A stretch of 7,199 bases of DNA from an uncultured bacterium (lineage in GTDB: Bacteria > Verrucomicrobiota > Lentisphaeria > Oligosphaerales > Oligosphaeraceae): NCBI GenBank assembly GCA_902783355.1, contig CACZQQ010000125.1, positions 1 to 7,199 of the forward strand, in the 5' to 3' direction. The translations under genes were made by a program, and so were the position numbers. Shown here one piece after another: positions 1-6,430 of the stretch (position 1 is its first letter; each line of letters begins with the position of its first letter). Below the pieces are notes generated by a model. It did not search any database, had not been told where the DNA came from, and worked only from the letters and a program-made list of their open reading frames with translations.

Positions 1-72
1 CTTGACATTGCCTGATTGCGGCTTGGCATCTGTGCTTTTTCTGCGTATGAGGCCAGAATTTATGGCTTGGGA

Positions 73-101
73 TTGGCTCATTTGGGCTTAATAGGTTATC
101 T
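73..101 (+). promoter_or_regulatory. weak sigma70-like promoter candidate upstream of the 1061-residue gene
   Basis: The hexamer TTGGCT (73-78) lies 17 bp upstream of TTATCT (96-101), a poor but plausible -35/-10 pair in the only AT-balanced stretch before the gene at 210. If used, transcription would begin near 108 and place the competing hairpins at 138-171 in the 5' untranslated leader. A perfect -35 hexamer TTGACA also occurs at 2-7, but no good -10 lies at the right distance. The rest of 1-209 shows no convincing gene: one frame is open from the left edge to a stop at 89-91, too short to judge. This is pattern matching only. Confidence 0.22.
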
Positions 102-137
102 TAACGCGGACGGCAGAACGCATGCTTCTTTTCCGTT

Positions 138-171
138 CGCGCGGGAGCGCGGCCCTCCCGCGCGGGAGGGC
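138..171 (+). promoter_or_regulatory. competing GC-rich hairpins in the leader of the 1061-residue gene
   Basis: The 10-mer CGCGCGGGAG occurs at 138-147 and again at 159-168, with its exact reverse complement at 155-164. Two alternative structures follow: 138-147 pairs with 155-164 (10 bp, 7-nt loop), or 152-159 pairs with 164-171 (8 bp, GCGC loop). Positions 152-171 are also a perfect 20-bp palindrome. The structure ends 38 nt before the ATG at 210. No T-run follows, so a classical intrinsic terminator is unlikely. It could be a leader switch, a protein-binding palindrome, or the 3' hairpin of an upstream transcript. The pairing is directly visible; the role is unknown. Confidence 0.5.
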
Positions 172-209
172 GCATCGCTGCCTCAAACAAATCCATTTGC
201 TAAACTCCC

Positions 210-3200
210 ATGAAACTTGAATTCCGCATTGACTTTGGCTATCTGACCCTCTATTCCCGCAGGCTCTACCACAATGAGATGTGCTGGGACGGGCATCTGG
301 AATGCGAGGGCGGCCGGATCCTCGCGTCGTCGCAGCTGCGCTATCCCGTGGTGTGGTTCGGCCTCACGACGTCGTCGCAGAGCACGCCGCTGCCGTCGCC
401 CGAATGGCGGATCACGACGAAGCGCGGCTTTGCGGGCGTCGCCTTCACGGCGGAGGGCACGGCCGAGACGCGCTTCCGCTGCGTGACTGCGCAGGGCGTG
501 TGGGAGTTCACGGGGCGGCAGATTCTGGAGGAGGGGAGGGTTGTCTTCCCCGTGGGCGGCCGCTATTCGCTGGCGAGCGTCATCGTCACGCGCGCAGGCT
601 TCCTGTGGTACCGTCCCGCGCCGCCCGAGGAGGGCTGCGCATGGGAGGCGCGCGACCTGCCGCTGCCGCAGCTGGACCGCTGCCGCATGGAGCTGGCGCG
701 CCTCGCCCCGGGCGCCGAAGTCGTGCTTCCCCTCGACAAGCTGCCGCCCGCGCCGTTTGCCGAGCGCCATCTGCTGGCGCATCTGCAGGCCATGGCCGAA
801 GGCCAGCCGGCGGACTACCGTCCCTGCCACGGCACCGACGGCACCGCCGACCCCGCCGTGGCCGCCGAAATCTGCATCCGCGCCTTCCTCACGGTCGAAT
901 GGCGCGGCGCCGACGGCGCGCTTCTGGCCTCCAACACCCACTACTACCGCTTCCACGACGGCTGGGTCCAGCTCCTGGAGGACAGCTGGAGCGAGATGCG
1001 GCTGCCGGAGGGCGCGGCCCGCCTCGTCCTCCGCAACACGCATACGCGCCTGCCGCTCCTCATCAGCCGCGTCGTCCTGCAATGGCAGCGGCGCACGCAT
1101 CTGCAGCTCTCCCTGCCGTCCTGGCTGCGCGCGGGCGAACCCTTCACGGCGCGCGTCTGGAGCGAAAGCGACGGCGAGAGGGCGGTCGTCACCTGCCAGG
1201 GCGAGGCGCAGGAACTGGTCCTGCATGGCGGCTGGAACGACTTTGCGCTGTGCTGCCGCCAACCTGGCCTGGAGGTGCCTGTGACCCTCCGCTGCGGCAA
1301 GAGGAGCGCCACGGCGACCGTCGGCGCCGTGGTCGCCGTGGACGAAGAGCCCTTCCCCGTGAAGGTGGGCGCCGACTTCACCACCGTCCCCCACGACGAT
1401 TCCGGCGAGCTGGAGTGGACGATGGACTACATGCGGCGGACGCGGCTGGGCAACTACGCCGCGCTGCGCTCCTTCACGAAGGAGGCCCGCTATGCGCGCA
1501 AGGCCAACGTCACGGAGGCCGTCCCGCTGGAGGGCGACGACGACGGGCCGGTGGCCGTGCCGACGGCGCCGCCGTCGCAGCTGACGCGCTGGGGCGAATG
1601 GGCCAGGAGGTACCGCTTCTGGCTGCAGGCGACCAACTGCTACGAGAACGGGCTGCTGGCGGCGGGAGCGGGGCCGTGGCTCCACAACGCGGGCCCCCAC
1701 GAATACTCCGGCCGCGTCTATGCATGGGAGCCGGACAACAAGTCCACCGACATGCGCGAGGCGGCATTGCGCTATGTCGCCTATCTGCATGAATGCACGG
1801 ATCCCATTCGCGCGCAAGGACTTCTGCCTGGCCTTGGGGACGGCAGCGGCGGCGCGCGCTACAGCTATCAGGGCGGCTTCGGCTTCCTGCGCATCGAGAC
1901 GCTCGTGGCGCACTGCGGCCACCTCTGCTCGCAGGCCCGCGGCGCCACACGCGCCTATGGCCGCCCCGAATGGGGCGTCCACATCGCCATCCAGCACGCC
2001 AAGCAGCCCTTCCTGGAGAGCCATCTGGGCGAATACTACCTCGCGCTGATGCAGCCGTGGCTCATGGGCGCCAGCGTCATCTACGAGGAGGACAGCCTAT
2101 TCCTCATGTTCAAGGAAGAGCGGCAGTGCTGGGACGACGCGCTGACCAAGGGGAAGCGCGAGATGACGCGCGACTTCTTCCGCTTCGCCAAGCTGCATCC
2201 GCGCGACGGCAGGCCGCTCCCGCGCCTGGCGTGGCTCAACGGCCGCTATGCGGCCCCCTTCAACGGCTTCGTCTGCGGCATGGAGCAGGATCCGGACTAC
2301 GCCGTCTGGGGCCTCTTCGGCCGCACCGACCATGCCTGGCGCCATGCGCAGCCCGAGAAGTCGCAGCAGCTGCTGGACGTGTGGATGCCCGGCGCCGCCA
2401 CGCTGCCGTTGCGGCAGGATCCCGCGAAGCGCCGCTTCTGGTTCTCCGGAACCCCCTACGGCGACTTCGACCAGATGCCCGCCGAGGCGCCGCTGGCCCA
2501 GTGGGGCGAATACCGCCTGCTGGTCAGCTTCGGCTGGAACACGCTGCTGCTGGAGGACGCCTGCGCGCTGGAGGCCTTCCTGCGCGACGGCGGCGTCTTC
2601 GCCGCGGGCCTGCCCCACTGGCAGACCTCCGTCCGCCGCGAGATCGTGGACGAGCCGACAAGCATGCCGCTCTGGCAGGAGGGCGACCTGTCGGCGACCG
2701 CAGGCTTCCGCGTCGTCGGCGTCGGAGACGAGTACTCCGGCCAGGCGGAGTGGCTTGTGGATGGCTTTGAGGAGATTCCCGCGCTCTCCGCGCTGCCCAG
2801 CTGGAGCCCCGACGAAGACGGCGCATGCCGCCTCGCCGAAATCGAACTGGCGGGCGCGGAGGTCGTCTGCCGCGACGCCGTGACGAAGGCGCCCCTCGTC
2901 CTGCGCCACCGCGTCGGCAAGGGCGTCTGCTGGACGATTGCCGCGTGGGCGTGGCCCGGCCACGAAAAGCTGCAGGCGCTTTCGGCGGCTCTGCTGGCGG
3001 GCCTCTCGAAGGCCGCGCAGGGCGATGTCAGCGTCCACGACCCCAGCGGCGAAGTCTTCTGGAGCGTGCGCGAGGCCGACGGCGGCGCGCGCGTGCTGTC
3101 GCTGCTGAACACCGCATGGAACGAGCCGGGCAGCGAGCGCATCGTCACAATTACTACGCCTGCAAGTAGTTACGATGTGACAGTCCACGAACGCCAGCTC

Positions 3201-3395
3201 AAGCAAATCTACATCCTGCCGGATCTCTCGCTTGAATCGACGGGGGCGGCCTGGCCGCATCTGGTCTGCGAAAACGGCCGGCTGACGGCCTACAGCGACC
3301 GCCCGTCGGAGCTTCTGCTGCATCTGGCGGACGGCGGAAGCCGCCCGCTGCATCTGGAGGCGGCGCCCGGCGGCGCGGTTGTCCCGCTGGAATAG
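210..3395 (+). CDS. large multidomain glycoside-hydrolase-like protein, function unproven
   Basis: This is a 1061-residue protein whose family I do not firmly recognise. Residues 1-375 look like beta-strand-rich domains. A new domain appears to begin near 381-389 (PFPVKVGAD) and run to about 720, with the acidic and aromatic clusters expected in a TIM-barrel hydrolase core: E507 (AWEPDN), E563 (RIET), E587-W588, and E626-E627-D628. I cannot say which acids are catalytic. Residues about 768-804 (strand, FGWN, a helix, then GGVFAAGLPHW) resemble the glutamine-amidotransferase-like fold that follows the barrel in GH42-type enzymes. A 'GKGVCWTIAAWAWPG' strand further on fits the end of that fold. 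The last 120 residues resemble a C-terminal beta domain. There is no signal peptide or membrane segment, so it is probably cytoplasmic. The ATG at 210 gives a sensible N-terminus but lacks a Shine-Dalgarno sequence. Codons are strongly G/C-ending except at 3147-3182. The reading frame is certain; carbohydrate hydrolysis is inference. Confidence 0.9.
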   Translation: MKLEFRIDFGYLTLYSRRLYHNEMCWDGHLECEGGRILASSQLRYPVVWFGLTTSSQSTPLPSPEWRITTKRGFAGVAFTAEGTAETRFRCVTAQGVWEFTGRQILEEGRVVFPVGGRYSLASVIVTRAGFLWYRPAPPEEGCAWEARDLPLPQLDRCRMELARLAPGAEVVLPLDKLPPAPFAERHLLAHLQAMAEGQPADYRPCHGTDGTADPAVAAEICIRAFLTVEWRGADGALLASNTHYYRFHDGWVQLLEDSWSEMRLPEGAARLVLRNTHTRLPLLISRVVLQWQRRTHLQLSLPSWLRAGEPFTARVWSESDGERAVVTCQGEAQELVLHGGWNDFALCCRQPGLEVPVTLRCGKRSATATVGAVVAVDEEPFPVKVGADFTTVPHDDSGELEWTMDYMRRTRLGNYAALRSFTKEARYARKANVTEAVPLEGDDDGPVAVPTAPPSQLTRWGEWARRYRFWLQATNCYENGLLAAGAGPWLHNAGPHEYSGRVYAWEPDNKSTDMREAALRYVAYLHECTDPIRAQGLLPGLGDGSGGARYSYQGGFGFLRIETLVAHCGHLCSQARGATRAYGRPEWGVHIAIQHAKQPFLESHLGEYYLALMQPWLMGASVIYEEDSLFLMFKEERQCWDDALTKGKREMTRDFFRFAKLHPRDGRPLPRLAWLNGRYAAPFNGFVCGMEQDPDYAVWGLFGRTDHAWRHAQPEKSQQLLDVWMPGAATLPLRQDPAKRRFWFSGTPYGDFDQMPAEAPLAQWGEYRLLVSFGWNTLLLEDACALEAFLRDGGVFAAGLPHWQTSVRREIVDEPTSMPLWQEGDLSATAGFRVVGVGDEYSGQAEWLVDGFEEIPALSALPSWSPDEDGACRLAEIELAGAEVVCRDAVTKAPLVLRHRVGKGVCWTIAAWAWPGHEKLQALSAALLAGLSKAAQGDVSVHDPSGEVFWSVREADGGARVLSLLNTAWNEPGSERIVTITTPASSYDVTVHERQLKQIYILPDLSLESTGAAWPHLVCENGRLTAYSDRPSELLLHLADGGSRPLHLEAAPGGAVVPLE
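3144..3181. repeat. imperfect inverted repeat inside an A/T-ending codon island
   Basis: Within the end of the 1061-residue gene, GTCACA (3144-3149) and ACTAC (3153-3157) are mirrored by GTAGT (3166-3170) and TGTGAC (3176-3181). This gives 11 potential base pairs, an asymmetric internal loop (ATT against TACGA) and an 8-nt apical loop. It coincides with codons 980-991, of which 9 of 12 end in A or T, against a G/C-ending background. It encodes TITTPASSYDVT in the C-terminal beta domain. Whether the symmetry has any function or is a chance property of the atypical patch cannot be decided here. Confidence 0.5.
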
Positions 3396-3481
3396 GCGTC
3401 TTTGCACGCCGGAGCGGCGTGCGTCAGGTTGGGTGGCGGCGTCTTCGCGCGCCGGAGCGGCGTGCGTCAGGTTGGGCGGCG
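3396..3481. repeat. two tandem copies of a 43-bp hairpin-forming repeat
   Basis: Copy 1 (3396-3438) begins immediately after the TAG stop of the preceding gene, and copy 2 (3439-3481) follows directly; 40 of 43 positions match. Each copy forms a hairpin: 3404-3411 pairs with 3415-3422, and 3447-3454 with 3458-3465, both with a GAG loop and a CGCCG/CGGCG core. Two of the three differences fall in the 5' arm and both keep pairing: A-U becomes G-U at 3406/3449, and U-G becomes C-G at 3403/3446. No T-run follows either hairpin. Likely roles are 3'-end processing or protection, or termination of the upstream gene. Because 43 is not a multiple of 3, the two copies are read in different frames, which argues against their being the N-terminus of the next protein. 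Confidence 0.85.
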
Positions 3482-3506
3482 TTGTGCGTTGGATTGCAAA
3501 AAGCAC

Positions 3507-4757
3507 ATGAAATCAATCTGCATACCATGTTCAGGGCCGGTGGACACCGAAGCGCTGCTGCCGGTCATCGACCATCCGCTCTTCCAGCGGCTGCGCCATT
3601 GCCGCCAGCTGGGCCTCAACGAGCTGGTTTTCCCTGGCGCGCAGCACACGCGCTTCGAGCACGCGGTCGGCGTCCTCGCACGCGTCCGCAAGAGCGCGGG
3701 CTTCGCGCAGGCGGACGAGAGCGGCCGCCGCAATCTGGAAGTCTTCGCCCTTCTGCACGACATCGGCCACGGCCCGTATTCGCATCAGATCGAGCCTGTC
3801 CTGCGGCAGGACCACCATCAGCATGGGCTGAAGTGCCTCCAGGAGATGGCGGAGGCCATTGCGCAGTGCGGCGCAGATCCGGCCGCCGTCGCCGCGCTTC
3901 TGGAGGAGAAGGACGCGGCCGCCGCGTGGGTCACCGACCGCAATCTCGGCGCCGACAAGCTGGACTATCTCCAGCGCGACGCCTTCCATCTGGGCCTCTC
4001 GGGCGTCCCCGACCTGGATCTGCTGCAGCGGCAGACCGTCCGCACCGTCGACGGCTTCATCGCCCTCCAGGAGAAGTTCATCGAAGACGGCAAGCGCGTC
4101 CAGAAGTTCTACTCCTATCTGCATCAGCACGGCTATCTGAACAAGACGGCCCTCATTGCGCAGAGGATTCTACAACGTGCTGTATATGAAGAGGTTATAA
4201 GTGGTTCTCTTGAGGAGGAGGCCGTCTGGCAGTACACCGACGAGCAGCTGGCGGAGCGGCTTGCGCATTCGCGTCTGCCGCTGGTGCGGGAGCTGCTGCG
4301 GCGCCTCCGCGAGCGGCGCCTCTATCGGAGCGCCCTCTGCATCAAGCCGGAGGGCTATCTCTACGTGGAGAACACGGCGGGCAAGGCGATTGCGCTTTCG
4401 CAGTGGCCGCGGCGGCGTCTCGCGCAGTTCTCCAAGGCCGTCCAGTCGTTGGACCGCCTGAAGGAGCTGGAGGACGCGCTGGCCGCGCTTCTGGGCTTGG
4501 CTCCCGGCAAGGTCCTCCTCGCCGCCATGCCTTATTTCAAGAAGCTCCTGCCGAGGGATTTGCGCATCGCCAACGGCGCCAACGGCGACTTCTGGCTCTT
4601 CGACCAGGACCGCGACCACAGGGCCTCGCTGGAGAGCGACTATCTGCGCACCTTCGCCATCCGCATCGCCGTCCCCGAGGAGCGCCGCGAGGCCGCCGTC
4701 GCCGCCCGCGACCGCCTGGAGGAGGCGCTGGCCGCCCTTGCCGACGGCGAGAGATAG
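3507..4757 (+). CDS. HD-domain phosphohydrolase, predicted SAMHD1-type dNTP triphosphohydrolase
   Basis: This 416-residue cytosolic protein belongs to the HD superfamily (COG1078-like) and probably hydrolyses deoxynucleoside triphosphates to the nucleoside and triphosphate. The metal-binding set is complete: H52 (in TRFEHAVGV), H84-D85 (HDIGHGPYSH) and D150 (ADKLDYLQRD). Residues equivalent to other SAMHD1 active-site positions are also present: Q34-L35 (Q149-L150, deoxyribose contact), R49 (R164), H88 (H210), H93 (H215), K151 (K312), Y154 (Y315) and D158 (D319). This alignment is from memory of human SAMHD1. No N-terminal SAM domain is present, as expected for bacterial members. The C-terminal half is helical and unspecific. 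The frame stays open upstream to a TTG at 3402, but that stretch is the tandem repeat. The ATG at 3507 fits the family start, with MKSI close before FQRLRHCRQLGL. There is no clear Shine-Dalgarno sequence. Codons 221-235 form a striking A/T-ending island. The family is secure; the exact substrate is inferred. Confidence 0.92.
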   Translation: MKSICIPCSGPVDTEALLPVIDHPLFQRLRHCRQLGLNELVFPGAQHTRFEHAVGVLARVRKSAGFAQADESGRRNLEVFALLHDIGHGPYSHQIEPVLRQDHHQHGLKCLQEMAEAIAQCGADPAAVAALLEEKDAAAAWVTDRNLGADKLDYLQRDAFHLGLSGVPDLDLLQRQTVRTVDGFIALQEKFIEDGKRVQKFYSYLHQHGYLNKTALIAQRILQRAVYEEVISGSLEEEAVWQYTDEQLAERLAHSRLPLVRELLRRLRERRLYRSALCIKPEGYLYVENTAGKAIALSQWPRRRLAQFSKAVQSLDRLKELEDALAALLGLAPGKVLLAAMPYFKKLLPRDLRIANGANGDFWLFDQDRDHRASLESDYLRTFAIRIAVPEERREAAVAARDRLEEALAALADGER

Positions 4758-4776
4758 GGGCGGTGGATGACCTTTT

Positions 4777-4784
4777 GGGGGGGG
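4777..4784. repeat. run of eight G after the HD-domain gene
   Basis: Four T (4773-4776) are followed by eight consecutive G in the 94-bp gap between the HD-domain gene and the ATPase/nuclease gene. The run lies 19 bp past the stop codon and about 23 bp before the -10 candidate at 4807. A tract this long is prone to slipped-strand length change, and also to sequencing error. If the promoter candidate is real, the tract sits just upstream of where its -35 would be, so length variation might alter promoter spacing. That last point is speculation. Confidence 0.6.
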
Positions 4785-4785
4785 C

Positions 4786-4802
4786 AGCCGCGCGGCTTCT
4801 TT
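4786..4802 (+). terminator. possible weak intrinsic terminator after the HD-domain gene
   Basis: AGCCGCGCGGCT at 4786-4797 is a perfect 12-bp palindrome, able to form a short AGCC/GGCT stem with a GCGC loop, followed by TCTTT (4798-4802). The position, 28 bp after the stop at 4755-4757, is right for a terminator, but the stem is short and the T-tract is interrupted. If it works, the downstream ATPase/nuclease gene would need its own promoter. Confidence 0.4.
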
Positions 4803-4806
4803 GCAT

Positions 4807-4812
4807 TATAGT
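4807..4812 (+). promoter_or_regulatory. -10 element candidate for the ATPase/nuclease gene
   Basis: TATAGT matches the TATAAT consensus at five of six positions. It sits in the only AT-rich stretch of the gap, 39 bp before the ATG at 4852. No recognisable -35 lies 16-18 bp upstream, where the sequence is the GC-rich palindrome. A five-codon reading frame (ATG 4825 to TAA 4840-4842) lies between this element and the gene, with no evidence that it is translated. Confidence 0.3.
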
Positions 4813-4851
4813 ATGCGAAAGCACATGACCTCGAATACATAAGCACCTGCC

Positions 4852-6417
4852 ATGGAAAAGATCGCCACCGACATCTATTCGTTTGAACGACTTCGCGAAA
4901 GCGGCTTCACCTACGTGGACAAGACGGACATCCTCTGGGAGATGGCCAACGGCGAGGCGGGAGCGCAATTCTTCATTGCGCGGCCGCGCCGTTTCGGCAA
5001 GTCACTGGCCGTCAGTACGTTCAAGGCCCTCTTCCAGGGGCGGCGCGACCTCTTTGACGGCCTCGCCATCGAACCGAAGTGGGACTGGTCGCGCCAGTGG
5101 CCCGTCCTGCATCTCGACATGGGATCCACGCAGGGACGCAGCGTGGAGGAATTCGAAATGCTGCTGGGGCGGCATCTGGCGGCCCGCGCGGCCGAGCTGG
5201 GCGTCAAGGGGCTTGCGCAGACGATGCCCAGCATCATGTTCGCCGACCTCATCGACGCCCTGGCCGCCCGTTCGCCCGACGGTCGCATGGTGTTGCTAGT
5301 GGACGAATACGACAAGCCCCTGCTCAACCATCTCCTGGGCAGCGAAATCACCGCCTTCCGCGATTCGCTGAAGATGTTCTACTCCGTCATCAAGACGCTG
5401 GAGGCAAAGCAGCGCTTCACCTTCGTGACGGGCGTGAGCAAGTTCTCGAAGGTCTCCATCTTCTCCGACTTGAACAACCTCAGGGACTACACGATGCACC
5501 CGCGCACCGCCACCCTCTTCGGCTACACGCACGAGGAGGTGCTGCGCTATTTTCCGGGACGCATCCACGAACTGGGCAAGGCGAACGGCCTTACAGACGA
5601 AAAGGCCTTTGAGGAAATCATCGCCTGGTACGACGGATACAAGTTCCATCCCGCCGCAGAGGCGGTCATCAATCCCGTTTCGCTTGGGTGCTGCCTTGAC
5701 ACCAATGAATTCATGAACTACTGGTCCAAGACGGCCATCCCGACCTTCCTTGTCGACATCCTCAAGAAGACGCCTCTCAATTTCTCCACCGTGAACATTA
5801 CCGACGACCGTCTTGACGCCTATGAGCCTGACCGACCGGACATCACAACGCTGCTCTACCAGACGGGCTACCTGACCATCAAGGGGGTTACGAATTTGGG
5901 CGGCTCCAGGCTCTATCATCTGGGCTTTCCCAACCGCGAGGTCGAGGAATCCTTCCTCCGCCGTCTTGTCCCCGCCTACACAGGCCTGGAGGCGGCTCTT
6001 TCCGAATCGGCCCAGTTCGCGGCGGCGGAGGCCCTCTACGGCCACGACGTCCCGAAGTTCATCAAGGCGCTCAAGTGCTTCTTCGCCAATATCCAATACA
6101 GCCTCACCGACCGCCAGAACGAGCAGATGTGGCAGACCATCGTCTATGTGGTGCTCAAGTCCATCGGGGTCAGCGTCCACGGCGAAGTCCAGACCAGCGA
6201 CGGCCGCATCGACATGACCGTCGAGGTCCCGAACGACAACTACATCATCGAGTTCAAGCTGGACAGGCCGGTCGAGGAGGCGATGTCGCAGATCCGCGGC
6301 AAGGACTACGCCGCGCGCTACGCCCTCTCCAAGAAGCGCCTCACCCTCATCGGCTTCTCCTTCTCCTCCGAAAGGCGCACCATCGTCGACGAAGCCGTCG
6401 AGGTGGTCGAGCCGTAG
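4852..6417 (+). CDS. AAA-ATPase-like protein with C-terminal PD-(D/E)XK nuclease-type domain
   Basis: This 521-residue protein matches the widespread family that joins an N-terminal AAA-ATPase-like domain (PF09820 type) to a C-terminal PD-(D/E)XK domain (PF08011 type). The start shows the usual 'YSFERLRESGFTYVDKT' signature. A family-typical P-loop follows at 43-51 (ARPRRFGKS, with K50 and S51). It lacks the first glycine of the classic Walker A motif, which is normal for this family. Walker B is LLVDEYD (D151-E152). The conserved TFVTGVSKFSKVSIFSDLNN block spans 190-209. The nuclease-type site is D454 (GRIDM) with E467 and K469 (IIEFK), so ATP binding and the metal site both look intact. The biological role of these proteins is not established; they occur in many copies in gut anaerobes. 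The ATG at 4852 fits the family start but has no Shine-Dalgarno sequence. Codon use is somewhat less G/C-ending than in the preceding genes, consistent with but not proof of transfer. The protein is full length. Confidence 0.93.
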   Translation: MEKIATDIYSFERLRESGFTYVDKTDILWEMANGEAGAQFFIARPRRFGKSLAVSTFKALFQGRRDLFDGLAIEPKWDWSRQWPVLHLDMGSTQGRSVEEFEMLLGRHLAARAAELGVKGLAQTMPSIMFADLIDALAARSPDGRMVLLVDEYDKPLLNHLLGSEITAFRDSLKMFYSVIKTLEAKQRFTFVTGVSKFSKVSIFSDLNNLRDYTMHPRTATLFGYTHEEVLRYFPGRIHELGKANGLTDEKAFEEIIAWYDGYKFHPAAEAVINPVSLGCCLDTNEFMNYWSKTAIPTFLVDILKKTPLNFSTVNITDDRLDAYEPDRPDITTLLYQTGYLTIKGVTNLGGSRLYHLGFPNREVEESFLRRLVPAYTGLEAALSESAQFAAAEALYGHDVPKFIKALKCFFANIQYSLTDRQNEQMWQTIVYVVLKSIGVSVHGEVQTSDGRIDMTVEVPNDNYIIEFKLDRPVEEAMSQIRGKDYAARYALSKKRLTLIGFSFSSERRTIVDEAVEVVEP

Positions 6418-6430
6418 AGCCAGAACAGGG

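Noticed and set aside
16..213. 65-codon open frame in the leader of the large gene
   Set aside because: It runs through the palindromic hairpin region and overlaps the start at 210. It has no domain-like pattern and no ribosome-binding site.
281..1792. 503-codon frame overlapping the large gene on the same strand
   Set aside because: It is a shifted-frame shadow with an Arg/Ala/Gly/Pro-rich translation and no recognisable motif.
183..2024. Long open frame of 613 codons antisense to the large gene
   Set aside because: Its translation is dominated by Arg, Ala, Gly and Pro with no domain signature, as expected from the complement of a GC-rich gene. The sense frame has coherent domains.
3396..3481. 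Tandem repeat as a CRISPR array
   Set aside because: There are only two copies, directly adjacent with no spacer, and no cas gene nearby.
2097..3506. 469-codon antisense open frame running into the gap after the large gene
   Set aside because: It has the same low-complexity composition, opposes a convincing gene, and would begin in the tandem repeat.
3402..3506. Upstream TTG start for the HD-domain protein
   Set aside because: The extra 35 residues would be encoded by the 43-bp repeat in two different frames, and the family N-terminus matches the ATG at 3507.
4825..4842. Five-codon leader peptide before the ATPase/nuclease gene
   Set aside because: It is too short to support, has no ribosome-binding site, and shows no codon run typical of an attenuation peptide.
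5296..6180. 294-codon antisense frame under the ATPase/nuclease gene
   Set aside because: The plus-strand gene has clear family motifs throughout; the antisense translation has none.
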